Shown: positions 52,775 to 62,738, counted from the first letter of the stretch. The stretch: 64,000 nucleotides of DNA from Promethearchaeota archaeon (GCA_016839765.1 JAEOTP010000043.1:1-64000); one strand, 5' to 3'. Numbers and translations: made by a program. Notes: generated by a model from the letters alone, not told the origin.

Positions 52775-53506
52775 ATGAATGTTAAAATTATAATATCTCT
52801 AAATTCGAAAGCGGCAATAAAAGTGAGTGAAAAAGAAAAAGCGAATATCAAGAGACAAAATCAAAGAAAGCTACTTGATAAATTTATTGATCATCCAGTG
52901 AGGCTTTTAATTAAGCATAATGTCTCTCCTAATTCTCTTTCTTTTATTGGTTTTATATTTTCTATTGCTGCTGCTTTTTTTATTTCAATTGGGGGGCTCC
53001 ACTTTCCAATATGGTCGGCTTGGATTGTACCTTTTCTAATGTTTTGGGCTGGAGCTTTTGATGTTTTTGATGGGGAAGTTGCTAGAAGAACTGGTCATAA
53101 TTCAAGAGCCGGAGCATTCCTAGATTCAAATTTAGATAGATTATCTGATGCTGTAATTATTTTAGGTTTGATATTTGGAAATTTAATCGATTATCTATGG
53201 GGTTATATCCTTCTCTTTTTAGTAATAATGATTTCTTATATAAGAGCGCGCGCTGAAAATATGGGAATTGAAATGGAAGGGGTAGGATTTATGGAAAGAG
53301 CTGAAAGACTTATAATTTTGTGGTTCGCTTTTATTACTGAGTTTTGGATCTTTTATTTATCTAATCTTATATATGGCTCTCATTTCAAAGAATTTTTTCC
53401 TATTTTCATTATAATATATACAGGATTACTTGTTTTTACCATCCTCCAGAGGCTTTTATATTCATTTAAATCGTTGCATGAAATTGATAAAGAAAAATTG
53501 AAATAA
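52775..53506 (+). CDS. CDP-alcohol phosphatidyltransferase family protein
   Basis: 243 aa with six or so membrane helices. The family motif is complete: DGEVARRTGHNSRAGAFLD, continued by SNLDRLSD, with all four metal-binding Asp and the Gly. The substrate may be inositol phosphate, glycerol phosphate or serine (archaetidyl-transfer); archaetidylinositol-phosphate synthase is a good guess. Start may instead be GTG 52823, which removes a basic leader. Shortly follows trmY. Confidence 0.8.
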   Translation: MNVKIIISLNSKAAIKVSEKEKANIKRQNQRKLLDKFIDHPVRLLIKHNVSPNSLSFIGFIFSIAAAFFISIGGLHFPIWSAWIVPFLMFWAGAFDVFDGEVARRTGHNSRAGAFLDSNLDRLSDAVIILGLIFGNLIDYLWGYILLFLVIMISYIRARAENMGIEMEGVGFMERAERLIILWFAFITEFWIFYLSNLIYGSHFKEFFPIFIIIYTGLLVFTILQRLLYSFKSLHEIDKEKLK

Positions 53507-53646
53507 AGAAGTTCTTCTAAAACAATACATTAAAATCACTCGATATTGTTGAAAATTTGAGAGAAAGAATAAATTTTTTAAGCTTTATCTTATTCAAATA
53601 ATTAGAACTAATTTCATCTAAAACGATACTAAAAAGGCTGATTTTA

Positions 53647-53919
53647 ATTCCTAAAAAGAGAAAAAGTGGCGGTAAAAGCGGTTCAAGTAAAGGTCAACAC
53701 TCAAAAGTTCAGTGTGCTAAATGTGGGCGCTTTGTTGCTCGAAGTAAAGCTAAAGCTGTGACAAGAAGAGTACCATTAGTAGATGGAAGAATGTATACAG
53801 AGCTTAAAAAATCTGGAACAATTATTCAAGCTCCCACTAAAACGAAATACTATTGTATTAGCTGTGCTATTCATTCTCATCAGATAAGTCAACGAGATAA
53901 GAGTTTAAGGAAAGATTAA
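53647..53919 (+). CDS. rps26e: 30S ribosomal protein S26e (ATT start inferred)
   Basis: 90 aa. The reading PKKRKSGGKSGSSKGQH, VQCAKCGRFVARSKAKAV and YYCISCAIHSHQISQRDKSLRKD matches S26e with both C-x2-C zinc pairs. There is no ATG, GTG or TTG upstream in frame before a stop at 53599-53601, and no ATG at all in the preceding 120 bp. S26e proteins typically begin M-P-K-K-R-K, so ATT 53647 stands where Met should be. The stop is one base from the end of the convergent PIN gene. An ATG/GTG/TTG-only gene caller would miss this gene. Confidence 0.85.
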   Translation: MPKKRKSGGKSGSSKGQHSKVQCAKCGRFVARSKAKAVTRRVPLVDGRMYTELKKSGTIIQAPTKTKYYCISCAIHSHQISQRDKSLRKD

Positions 53920-53920
53920 G

Positions 53921-55915
53921 CTATAAATTAAGTGCTTTAAAGAACGAGGGTAAGGAGTATATTATTTCACAACCATTTTTACCTAAAACTTCAATTATCG
54001 CACGTATTAAGAAACTATCTTTTAACTCATCTGTGGGATTATATATTTTGACTTTTGCATTTGATTTTAATTTTAAAGAATAATTTTCGGCAATTCCAGT
54101 AAGATTATCATCAGTTCTTACAATTATCCCTAATAACCCTAACTCATAATGAGATACAATGAATAAATATTGAATCTCCTTTTCAGTATCTAGTTTTTCA
54201 AAATGAACAACTTCCAAATAATCTTCTTGAAGCTCTTTAGGTAATTTAAGGAATTGTATATGTGTTTTTTTTCCAGATATGTATGGAAAGGGAGTGTAGA
54301 ATAAAATGTTAAAGCTTGAAATTTTTTTAATCTGTTCATTATACTTCTCAATGTTTTTCACGGAATAAGCTTTGTCTAATAATAAATCCAATTTATCAAC
54401 CATCATGTCTTCTGCTGAATATCCGTTCACTACGGTTGCAATATATGCTCTTTTTAATTTTTCAATCAGAATGTCACTTCTAACTTTCAGTTTATAATCA
54501 ATACTAATTTCTAAAGCTTCATTATAAAGGTTTGCAGCAAGTTGCGAATGACCCAGGGCTAGGAAATAATCTCCCAATTCACCAAAAACGATTATTGCAT
54601 CTAAAAAGTTTTTTTCAAAATCCATATTTGAAACTTCTTCCATTATTCCCATCGCAGTTTTAGTCTCCTTTCCTTGAATATATAATGCAATAGCTTTACC
54701 TATTAGACATTTCAATTTTAGTTTATCATCCTTATAAATATCTGCTAGTTCTTCAGTAAAATTATAAGCCATAATTGCATTATCGTAAAGTCCATGAAAC
54801 AGTAGGATAAGTGCTTTAACATAATTTAGAGTTAAGCATGTTTGGTGATTATGTATTATGGTTGAGAATAATGCAGCTCTTTCAAGTGAATCTATAGCCG
54901 TGTTAACTCTTCCTAAGGAGACTAAAATAAAAGCCCGTAAAAACTCCATCTTAGATATCTCAGAGCAAATGAGAGATTCTACAATCTCATAACTTCTTAG
55001 TTTAGTTAATTCCCCCGCTGCTAACTGTAATAATGAAATTAAAAATCTATTACCTTTTTTTAAAAGCTTAGCAGCCTCATTAGATTCATTTTTAACAATA
55101 GATTCACGCGCTCTCTTAAGATATTCTCTTGAAATCTTTAAATTTTCTAAAAAATTTTGAATTTCATGAATTTTTTCTTCCTCACTCAAAGGTAATTTTT
55201 GATCTTCAATAAATTTTTCTGCAATAGCGATTTCTTGAGGATATTTGCTAACTCCGATTTCAAATTTCATTTGTTCCTCTCTTTTATCAAGAGAATGAAC
55301 GTCTTGAGTTAATATAGAGTCTTGAGTAACATTTATAGCTTTTTCGATTAACCATTGTATTTTCTGTTCAGCAGGGTAAACATGGGCTCGTTCTATCATA
55401 TAATGTAAAGTATAATTCAAACTTTTTCTCCATAAAGTCTTAAAATAATTTCTCATTTGTTTATTCGGTATTGTCCTATTGATTTTAAGGAGAAAGCTTG
55501 AAAGAGATAAAATATTGACTTTATTTTTCAAGATAGATGCCGTATTTTTTGCTAATTTAAAATCATCTGTAACTATATGTATAGTCGAATCGTCATCCAT
55601 CAATCTTTCACTCAAAGCTATTAATGACAAATCAGGATCTTGAGCAGGGAACTTGATGTTCGATTTGTTTAACTCGTCCTTTATCATCTGAATTTCGGAT
55701 CGCAAAATTTTTTCAATATTTATAAAAGCTTTAAATCTTTCTTTAAAAGTATGAGGTGCTTTAATCTCGTTAAATACCCTTTCGGAAATATAATAATCAA
55801 GTCCTAATTCCTTTCCTGCATGGTCTAAATTTTTCAAAAAGTTCTTAGCTCTGATTGAGATGGCACAAATAAAAAAATTAGCATCGAAGACGATCCTTTC
55901 TTTTGTTTCAACCAT
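53921..55915 (-). CDS. PIN-domain nuclease fused to TPR-like repeats
   Basis: 664 aa. N-terminal PIN domain (about 1-150): FDANFFICAIS, ERVFNEI and VTDDFKLAKNTA supply the acidic positions of a Mg-dependent RNase. The rest is helical with TPR/SEL1-like repeats, such as FLRAFILVSLGRVNTAIDSLERAALFS and SQLAANLYNEALEISIDY. The last 140 residues look globular. PIN RNase activity is inferred, with the repeat region perhaps binding partners. Divergent from MobB by 194 bp; convergent with S26e. Not a small VapC toxin, and no antitoxin gene is adjacent. Confidence 0.7.
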   Translation of the reverse strand: MVETKERIVFDANFFICAISIRAKNFLKNLDHAGKELGLDYYISERVFNEIKAPHTFKERFKAFINIEKILRSEIQMIKDELNKSNIKFPAQDPDLSLIALSERLMDDDSTIHIVTDDFKLAKNTASILKNKVNILSLSSFLLKINRTIPNKQMRNYFKTLWRKSLNYTLHYMIERAHVYPAEQKIQWLIEKAINVTQDSILTQDVHSLDKREEQMKFEIGVSKYPQEIAIAEKFIEDQKLPLSEEEKIHEIQNFLENLKISREYLKRARESIVKNESNEAAKLLKKGNRFLISLLQLAAGELTKLRSYEIVESLICSEISKMEFLRAFILVSLGRVNTAIDSLERAALFSTIIHNHQTCLTLNYVKALILLFHGLYDNAIMAYNFTEELADIYKDDKLKLKCLIGKAIALYIQGKETKTAMGIMEEVSNMDFEKNFLDAIIVFGELGDYFLALGHSQLAANLYNEALEISIDYKLKVRSDILIEKLKRAYIATVVNGYSAEDMMVDKLDLLLDKAYSVKNIEKYNEQIKKISSFNILFYTPFPYISGKKTHIQFLKLPKELQEDYLEVVHFEKLDTEKEIQYLFIVSHYELGLLGIIVRTDDNLTGIAENYSLKLKSNAKVKIYNPTDELKDSFLIRAIIEVLGKNGCEIIYSLPSFFKALNL

Positions 55916-56109
55916 AATTTAAAATTTTCAACAAATAATTTTTACTAAATTCATGAAAAAAAATTTTAACAATTATATTATAGATTAATTGTTTATATTG
56001 TTTTATTATGATTATTGAGGCTTCAATTTTTTTAGAACTGGAAAATTAAAAAATGAGAATTAATTGAATGGATTATCTTTTGATACTTAATATAATTATG
56101 TGAATTTTA

Positions 56110-56613
56110 ATGAAAATTATAAGTGTTATTGGTTATTCTGGAACTGGCAAAACTTTCTTAATAGTAAAGGCCATTATTTTATTAAAGCAACAGTTAAACT
56201 ATAACTGTTCAGTAATTAAAAATATTCATGAGCATAGAATAGATACACAGGGAAAAGATTCATATAAATTTACCGATGTTGGTGCTCAATATTCTATATC
56301 TAGAAATAAATTCAATGAAAATGTTATCTTCATTAAAAAGGATATTGAAATTCATAATATAATTGAATGGGTTGATGATGGTCCGTTAAAAACAGATGTA
56401 TTATTCATTGAAGGATTTAGAAATTTATCTTTTCCAACAATACTTTGTATAAATGATTTATCAGAAATCAAACCTCAGTTAACTAATCAGGTTAAAATGA
56501 TATCTGGTTTAATTACAACTAAACCAAGCGAACTTCAGGAAGAAAAAGGGATTCCAATAATAGATATTCATAAGGAATTTGACAAATTTCTGAATATTTT
56601 TAAATTAATATAG
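56110..56613 (+). CDS. mobB: MobB-like P-loop GTPase
   Basis: 167 aa. Walker A GYSGTGKTFL near the N-terminus, VIKNIHEHRIDTQGKDSYKFTDVGAQ, VLFIEGFRNLSFPTILC; these match MobB, which assists molybdopterin guanine-dinucleotide assembly for molybdo- or tungsto-enzymes. It stands between two long minus-strand genes. ATG at 56110, 12 bp after a stop-rich stretch. Confidence 0.85.
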   Translation: MKIISVIGYSGTGKTFLIVKAIILLKQQLNYNCSVIKNIHEHRIDTQGKDSYKFTDVGAQYSISRNKFNENVIFIKKDIEIHNIIEWVDDGPLKTDVLFIEGFRNLSFPTILCINDLSEIKPQLTNQVKMISGLITTKPSELQEEKGIPIIDIHKEFDKFLNIFKLI

Positions 56614-56637
56614 TATTGTAAAAGGTAAAGGGAAGAT

Positions 56638-58575
56638 CTAGGATTTATGCCAATAAGGTGTAAGTTGTTGACACATTAGTTTGAAGTTTTCTTTTACATC
56701 CTTATTCTTATTAGAAATTTGGTCTAAAAAATATTTGTTTAATTTAGAATAAATCTCATTTTTATCTTTTGGATTTTTAATTAATAATCTAATTTCAGAT
56801 ATAAAGTCATTTAATGGGGAAATAAGCTCATTTATTAACCATTCTTCAAATGTAATTTGATCTTTGTAGGATATGAAATTGTAAGTTATAACAAATCTAG
56901 CGATATCCGTAAAATTATAAAATTTTTCGTCGAATTTTGATGAATGAACTTCAACTTTATATGACTTTAAATCTTCCATTAAGTAATTTCTATTCATACT
57001 AATAATATAATCTGGCCAAACATCATCTGATACGTTTAGATCCTGGAAAATGAATAATTCTAATACTCTTAAAGCGATATTTTTACCAATATATCTACTT
57101 CGAGGGTCAATAAAATTTTTAGATGCTTGGTTTGGATTAGTTTTAATGAATATTTTATCAATTAATGTATATAACATACGACAAACGTGATCTATTATAA
57201 TTGTGAATGAAAAAGGTTTATTTCCAGGATTTTCTGCTATTGATTTATTTTCTTGATCGATTAATGATAAAATCCTCAAATTTAAACTCCTAAGGAAGGT
57301 TTTAAAAAACTCATAATTTAAATGATTAATTTGTTTATGGAAAATTTTCTCAAAAAGTAGATCAAAATTATCAAAATTAGAAATGATTGAAAAGTAATCT
57401 AGAAAAACTTCAATGTCTTTAATAGCAGATGCATTAATTAGGTTTTTTAATTTTTTATTGCTTTGATTCAATTTTGATTTAAATTCTTTGGGTAAAAATA
57501 GCAAATCACCAACTTCAAACGCTTCTAAACTTCCACTACCAAAATAATACTTCATATATAGTAAGAATAAATTAAATTGCGATTTCACCGATGGTAAATT
57601 ATTCGCTTGAAAGGTGGAATATAAAGTGGATTTTTTATCAATAAAGTCGAATATTTTAATAAGAGCATTCTTCTTTTCTTCTGTGTAATTAAAATTCGCT
57701 AAAAAATCTCTTTTTATAACATCAATTTTTGAAAAAACTGAATCTTCAACACGCGCACAAACGAAATTTAAGAAATCTAATAATGGAGAAAAATTTTGTA
57801 ATAAATTACATTTTTTATAAAAATAATATAATAAATCTACCAATTTCTCTTTAGCAAATGGATATTCTTCCAAAGCAATTTGATATAGTCTTTCTCTTCC
57901 TTGTAATAATCTCTCATAATATTCATCTGGGATCCCTTTAAAATGTTTTAGAAAGTAATAAAGAAACATATAGTAATAACTTTCGAACATTTCATCATGG
58001 CTGTTCTTAATCACAATTAAAAAGTTGATAGTATTATTAACTTCACCATTTTTTATTACAGCCCCATCCAGGATTATATGAAACTTTTCTTGGAGTAGTT
58101 TTCTTAAAACAACTCCTAGTATTGAAACAATCAAATAAATATATCCGAAAGGTGAGGTTATACCATTGATATTGTTATTAGTTTTTCTCTTGAATTCATT
58201 AAAGTATTCTAGTTCTTCATTTGACAAAGAATAATTATATTCCAGAAATACAGTATCTTCTGATATTTTTTCTTTAATTACTAAATCTAAAGAATTGATA
58301 TTAAAACCACAAAAATTTAGTAAAAAATACTTAAAATACTCATGAAACTTTTGATAAAAAAATGAACTATATGTTTTGGTAATAATTCTTCTCTGATTCT
58401 TTATTCTAAACTCGTCCCATTCCGATTTGATTTCTTGTTTAAATTTGTTAAATTTATCTTCATTTTGGTTTAAAATGTCAAAAAAAATGTTTGAAGTGAG
58501 TTTAAGAGTAAATCTATCTCCCTTAAAATTTTCCCTTATTAATTCTAAAATATTACTTAATTCTATATTTTCCAA
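56638..58575 (-). CDS. Hypothetical protein, 645 aa
   Basis: Not recognised. Almost entirely helical, Lys/Asn/Phe-rich. A hydrophobic segment around FGYIYLIVSILGVVL may be a membrane helix or buried core; the remainder has none. Residue patterns such as YYYMFLYYFLKHFKG and LLYMKYYFGSG suggest helical repeats. No cysteine or nucleotide motifs. Convergent with mobB by 24 bp. A lineage-specific protein is likely. Confidence 0.55.
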   Translation of the reverse strand: MENIELSNILELIRENFKGDRFTLKLTSNIFFDILNQNEDKFNKFKQEIKSEWDEFRIKNQRRIITKTYSSFFYQKFHEYFKYFLLNFCGFNINSLDLVIKEKISEDTVFLEYNYSLSNEELEYFNEFKRKTNNNINGITSPFGYIYLIVSILGVVLRKLLQEKFHIILDGAVIKNGEVNNTINFLIVIKNSHDEMFESYYYMFLYYFLKHFKGIPDEYYERLLQGRERLYQIALEEYPFAKEKLVDLLYYFYKKCNLLQNFSPLLDFLNFVCARVEDSVFSKIDVIKRDFLANFNYTEEKKNALIKIFDFIDKKSTLYSTFQANNLPSVKSQFNLFLLYMKYYFGSGSLEAFEVGDLLFLPKEFKSKLNQSNKKLKNLINASAIKDIEVFLDYFSIISNFDNFDLLFEKIFHKQINHLNYEFFKTFLRSLNLRILSLIDQENKSIAENPGNKPFSFTIIIDHVCRMLYTLIDKIFIKTNPNQASKNFIDPRSRYIGKNIALRVLELFIFQDLNVSDDVWPDYIISMNRNYLMEDLKSYKVEVHSSKFDEKFYNFTDIARFVITYNFISYKDQITFEEWLINELISPLNDFISEIRLLIKNPKDKNEIYSKLNKYFLDQISNKNKDVKENFKLMCQQLTPYWHKS

Positions 58576-58854
58576 ATTTACCCCAATTCAAACTTAAAAT
58601 AATAACGCTATTATCTAATAACCCTTAATAATATACCAAAGGTATATAAATACAATGAAAATTAGGAAATAAAAATGTTAACTTCGTAATTAAAGTTTCA
58701 CGAAATTTCTATTTAGAGGTGTTTTTTAGGCGATTTATACTAATAACATAAGTGGTGCATTGTTTAATTACAGAAGGAGTGAACATTTAATTAATTTTAA
58801 TTATTACTTCATAGAAATAGATAGATCATTAAAGAAATAAACGGATACTTGTTT

Positions 58855-59895
58855 TTAATTAAAGATTTTTGTTATTTCATCAATTTCAGAATAAGTAAAG
58901 GGTTTTTTGATCCCTTCTTTATCTATAATTACGTTTTTTTGATTCTCAGTGGTAAATTTGCCAATAATTTCAGCCGTTACCTTTTTTTTTTTTAAAAATT
59001 CAACTAAATCCAATGCATATTCATTTTTAATTGAAATAAGTAGTGATCCAGAAGATATAGTACCCATTGGGTTTAAATTAAATACTTTACTTAACTCTAA
59101 TGGCTCTGGTAAAATTAATATTTTTTCTTTTTCCACTAAAACTCCTTTATTTGATGCAATAGTCAGTTCGGCAATACCTGTAGAAAGACCTCCTTCTGTA
59201 GGATCGTGCATTGCATTTATTTTAAAGTTTTTATTAGCTAAAAGGGCTTCATTAAAAATACTAATACCAGGATTAAATAGGTAATTTTTGCATTTATCTA
59301 TGAAATTTTTATTATATCCCTTCTGTAATAAAAGATCTTCTTTTTCTCTCCCAATGATCGAAGTTCCTTCAATAAAAATGCCTTTTGTTAAAATTAGTGA
59401 ATCATTTGGTAATACACCAGAAGATTTTACTAATTTTTCTTTTTCAACCTCTCCCAACAAGGATCCTATTACAATTGGCCTGTCAATTCCAACGGTCACC
59501 TCAGTATGGCCTCCTATCACTGATATATCTAATGAATCACATGTATCATGAATACTTTTGAAAATTTCCTCTATTAATTCTTCGTTAGTTCTTTTTTCTG
59601 GTAATAAAATAGTTGATTGAAACCATTTGGGGGTAGCTCCAGTGCATACTACATCATTAACATTAATAATTACAGAATAATAACCTATCTCGTCTGTAGC
59701 AAAAGTAATAGGATCAGTTTTTGCAACTAGATATATATCTCCCATATCAATAACAGCTGCGTCTTCACCAATTTTAGAGCCTAAAATTATCCTTTTATCT
59801 TTATTTTCAAAATCTGTAACAAAATCCTTAAGGATATTATTCAAGAATTTATGTTTTATTTTTCCAATGCTAAAAAATCTATTAGTTTTTTCCAT
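58855..59895 (-). CDS. HypE-like AIR-synthase-family protein
   Basis: 346 aa with the AIR synthase/HypE fold: GSKIGEDAAVIDMGD, KTDPITFATDEIGYYSVIINVNDVVCTGATPKWF, IGGHTEVTVGIDRP, MHDPTEGGLSTGIAEL, and GTISSGSLLISI. HypE makes the thiocyanate donor for NiFe-hydrogenase. The usual HypE C-terminal PRIC cysteine tail is lacking (ends SEIDEITKIFN), so this is a HypE-like paralogue or other ThiL/PurM-related protein rather than a certain HypE. Confidence 0.75.
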   Translation of the reverse strand: MEKTNRFFSIGKIKHKFLNNILKDFVTDFENKDKRIILGSKIGEDAAVIDMGDIYLVAKTDPITFATDEIGYYSVIINVNDVVCTGATPKWFQSTILLPEKRTNEELIEEIFKSIHDTCDSLDISVIGGHTEVTVGIDRPIVIGSLLGEVEKEKLVKSSGVLPNDSLILTKGIFIEGTSIIGREKEDLLLQKGYNKNFIDKCKNYLFNPGISIFNEALLANKNFKINAMHDPTEGGLSTGIAELTIASNKGVLVEKEKILILPEPLELSKVFNLNPMGTISSGSLLISIKNEYALDLVEFLKKKKVTAEIIGKFTTENQKNVIIDKEGIKKPFTYSEIDEITKIFN

Positions 59896-60030
59896 TTATT
59901 TACAACTCTTATAAGAAGGGAAGGAGAGTTTTTTTATTGAATAGGTTTAAATTATTATTCTAATCAAACAGTTAGATACAATATTTAGAATTAAGTAAAA
60001 ACAATATTTGGTCTTAAATAAATTTAAATA

Positions 60031-60041
60031 CTTATAAAATT
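60031..60041 (+). promoter_or_regulatory. TATA box of the membrane gene at 60091
   Basis: CTTATAAAATT with A-rich flanks upstream. A start about 25 bp downstream (near 60060) supports ATG 60091 rather than TTG 60040, which falls inside this element. Confidence 0.45.
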
Positions 60042-60090
60042 GTATTTATACATAAATTCATTTATAAAGCTTATAAAGAGACTGACAAAA

Positions 60091-60609
60091 ATGGGTTTTG
60101 GTAAAGCATTCGGATTTAGTTTACTAGCATATATAGGTTTAAATTTTCTATTTTTAATAATTGCTTATACTATAAGTGGAGAGCTAAATTTACTTTTTCA
60201 AGCTATTTCAAATCAACCACTAATACTTTTTGGATTGTTTTTAGGACCAATATATTTTTTCCCAGGATTAAATATATTGGGAATTTATTCATCAATCGCA
60301 ATAGGATCAACACCAGACGTACTAATCCTTGCTATTGGATCTGTGGTTTCTCCTTTTGTAGCATCGCTTATTGCCGGTAAAATGGGAGAAAATAAAGTTG
60401 GAAGTTTTGGAGGTTGGTTCGCCACAAGTATTCTCTGTTCAATAATTCTTGGAATATTTGCCTTTGTAGAACCGTTAGTATTAATCTCTTATGGCATCCC
60501 CTTTATAGATCCAACATCAACTTTTATAATATCTATAATGAGCGGAGCTGTAAGTGGAGTATTTTATGGCGCTTTTGCATTATTATTTACAAAAACAGAA
60601 TATTTTTAA
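60091..60609 (+). CDS. Polytopic membrane protein, 172 aa
   Basis: Start ATG 60091, chosen because the TATA box at 60031-60041 lies over the alternative TTG. Four to five hydrophobic segments: FGFSLLAYIGLNFLFLIIAY, ILFGLFLGPIYFFPGLNILGIYSS, VLILAIGSVVSPFVASLIAG, FATSILCSIILGIFAFVEPLV and FIISIMSGAVSGVFYGAFALLF. No family identified; small-molecule transport is a guess. Charged residues are few. Confidence 0.55.
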   Translation: MGFGKAFGFSLLAYIGLNFLFLIIAYTISGELNLLFQAISNQPLILFGLFLGPIYFFPGLNILGIYSSIAIGSTPDVLILAIGSVVSPFVASLIAGKMGENKVGSFGGWFATSILCSIILGIFAFVEPLVLISYGIPFIDPTSTFIISIMSGAVSGVFYGAFALLFTKTEYF

Positions 60610-61012
60610 TTTTTTTTAATTCTTATTATTTTTTCTTTTTCTAGAAGTCTGAAAAATATTCAATAAATTAGTACTTTTTAGTAAATTGCTAAAAATTTCT
60701 TTTAAATTTCTCTATTTTAAAAAATTATGCTAGTTTTTATAGAGATTTTTAAGAGTATAAGAAATACCACGAATCTATTATTTTAAATATTATTATATCA
60801 AATGATATTAACTGGTTAACATTCATTACGTTGTGAAATTAATATAAGATTAACAATAGTATATGTAAAATTCGACTAATTTACTTTGAAATACAATGAT
60901 TTTGAGAAAAATAATTGATAATTTATGCGACAAAATTTCAGAAATCATTTTTTACATTATAAAAGTCTACTAAAGGCAATTTTTATATGATAATAATAAG
61001 TGATAAAAAGAT
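60610..61012. other. 403-bp intergenic region
   Basis: No open frame over 25 codons with coding character, no tRNA and no strong inverted repeat was found. A TATA-like ATTATAAAAG at 60956-60965, 48 bp before the ATG at 61013, probably drives that gene. The rest is A/T tracts. Confidence 0.4.
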
Positions 61013-61291
61013 ATGAGCTCAGGGAAAATTCTCAATACTTACCAATTTAAAGTGAGTAATAAATTTGACTTAAGTTCAGATTTTATTTATAAGGAAGAAA
61101 ATTTGATTAGTAATCCTCTGGTTCTTGAACCATACATTAATAGTCTGGAGAATATTCTTTATAGAATAATTGAGATTCACTTTTTATTAAAGACTAATCC
61201 AAACTTATCTAATAATCAAAGATTAGATTATTGTAAAGCTGAAAGGAACTTAATGATCCAATATTTAAAAGAAGTTGTAAAAAAGGTTTAA
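61013..61291 (+). CDS. Hypothetical protein, 92 aa
   Basis: Mostly helical C-terminal half (SLENILYRIIEIHFLLKTNPN, RLDYCKAERNLMIQYLKEVVKKV) following a short beta-like start (LNTYQFKVSNKFDLS). Not recognised. Convergent and only 4 bp from the end of the acyl-CoA synthetase gene. Its own TATA box sits at 60956-60965. Confidence 0.5.
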   Translation: MSSGKILNTYQFKVSNKFDLSSDFIYKEENLISNPLVLEPYINSLENILYRIIEIHFLLKTNPNLSNNQRLDYCKAERNLMIQYLKEVVKKV

Positions 61292-61295
61292 ATAC

Positions 61296-62738
61296 CTAAT
61301 CAATTTCAAAATTATGAAATTTTAAATAGTCTATATAGTTACAATATAAAGATAAACTAATGGCAGCATCTCTTAAAGAAAAGTAATAAAGAATTCGTTC
61401 CTCATGTAATACTTTTTTAGTGGATGAAAATCTTTGTGACAATTCAAGGGAATCTGCTATGCTTGGTAAACATATTGCAAAAGGTTTATCTGTTGTTTTT
61501 TTTACCTTCACCAATCTTTTAAACACATGATTATAGATAAAATGTTGCCATAAAGGTATTATTAAAATATCAATATTAGGATCCGCTTTAACTATTTCAA
61601 TACATTCTATAAATACTTCCACTACGAAACCAAGAGCTCCTAAATCTACTGGATTTCTTATGTTTACATTCTCATATGGAAGTATATTACTGAGTTTTTC
61701 TTGCGAAGTTTGAGTTAATTCGGGCACTCTTAAATTATGGGATGAAAATAAATCTGTGGAATTTACTGAATTGCCTCCACCAGGAGTAATAATTCCAATA
61801 TTTCTCCCATTAGGAATGTGTTTGTGATATAATAATTCAAAAGTTTTTATTGCATTCCAAAATTGTTCATTATCCTTAACTAAAGTCGCACCTGTCTGTT
61901 TAGCCATTGAATTCCAAAATCTCAAATCGCTTGCAATCGCACCTGTATGGGAAAAAGTTGCACGAGAACCATCTTTCGTATATCCTCCTTTCCATATAAT
62001 TACAGGTTTTTTTATTGTTGTTTTTTTTAATTCTTCAAAAAAAATGTGCCCGTTACCTGAACCAAAAGACTCTAAGTATGCAGCTATGACTTTAGTTTTA
62101 ATATCTGAACTATAATGTTTAATGAAATCAATACAATTCAAATCTATTTGATTGCCGAATGAAACCCCATATCTAAGTCTCATATCTCTTTTAGAACTAG
62201 CTTCTATTAATTGATTTAAATGACCTCCCGATTGAGACATAAATGATATAGATCCAGGAACTACAAAAGGAGTGCTAAATGAGAATGCCATTCCTGTATC
62301 TGCGTTATAAGGCCCTAAACAATTAGGGCCAATAATCCGGGTTTCAGATCCATTAATTATATCTTTTATTTCTTGTTCTAATTGTAACCCTTCAAAATCA
62401 CCTGTTTCTGAAAATCCTGATGAAAAGATAATTACCCATGCAACTTTTTTCTCAACACATTCTTTTAAAACCTTAGGGATGATTTTTGTTTTTACAGAAA
62501 TATATACGGTATCAATGGGATAAGGTATATCTAATATTGAAGCATAACATTTCCAATCTAGAATTTTATCATACTTTGGATTAACTGGGTAAAAGGTTGT
62601 CGTCCATTTTGATTCTTTAAAAACACTTAAATACAACATTGAACCAAATTTGGAGTTTTCAGAGGCTCCAATAAAGGCTATATGCTTTGGGTAAAATAAG
62701 GTGTTAAATTTTTCAAAGTTGTATTCTGTTGAAACCAT
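61296..62738 (-). CDS. ADP-forming acetyl/acyl-CoA synthetase alpha-type subunit
   Basis: 480 aa. CoA-binding domain (HIAFIGASENSKFGSM) and succinyl-CoA-synthetase-like domains; the catalytic His is in FSHTGAIASD, and GPNCLGPYN and SFMSQSGG are family motifs. It conserves energy by making ATP from acyl-CoA and ADP, typical of archaeal organic-acid metabolism. The beta (ATP-grasp) subunit is not in the window, so it must be encoded elsewhere, or this is a stand-alone paralogue. With the CODH/ACS gene next door it points to acetyl-CoA metabolism. Confidence 0.85.
   Translation of the reverse strand: MVSTEYNFEKFNTLFYPKHIAFIGASENSKFGSMLYLSVFKESKWTTTFYPVNPKYDKILDWKCYASILDIPYPIDTVYISVKTKIIPKVLKECVEKKVAWVIIFSSGFSETGDFEGLQLEQEIKDIINGSETRIIGPNCLGPYNADTGMAFSFSTPFVVPGSISFMSQSGGHLNQLIEASSKRDMRLRYGVSFGNQIDLNCIDFIKHYSSDIKTKVIAAYLESFGSGNGHIFFEELKKTTIKKPVIIWKGGYTKDGSRATFSHTGAIASDLRFWNSMAKQTGATLVKDNEQFWNAIKTFELLYHKHIPNGRNIGIITPGGGNSVNSTDLFSSHNLRVPELTQTSQEKLSNILPYENVNIRNPVDLGALGFVVEVFIECIEIVKADPNIDILIIPLWQHFIYNHVFKRLVKVKKTTDKPFAICLPSIADSLELSQRFSSTKKVLHEERILYYFSLRDAAISLSLYCNYIDYLKFHNFEID

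Noticed and set aside
53921-55915. VapBC-type toxin-antitoxin module
   Set aside because: The PIN protein is 664 aa and no small DNA-binding antitoxin gene lies next to it.
58855-59895. Confident call of hypE with hydrogenase maturation operon
   Set aside because: The cysteine-containing C-terminal tail of HypE is absent and no other hyp genes are nearby.
60040-60609. TTG 60040 as start of the membrane protein
   Set aside because: It falls inside the TATA box CTTATAAAATT, so the leader could not include it.
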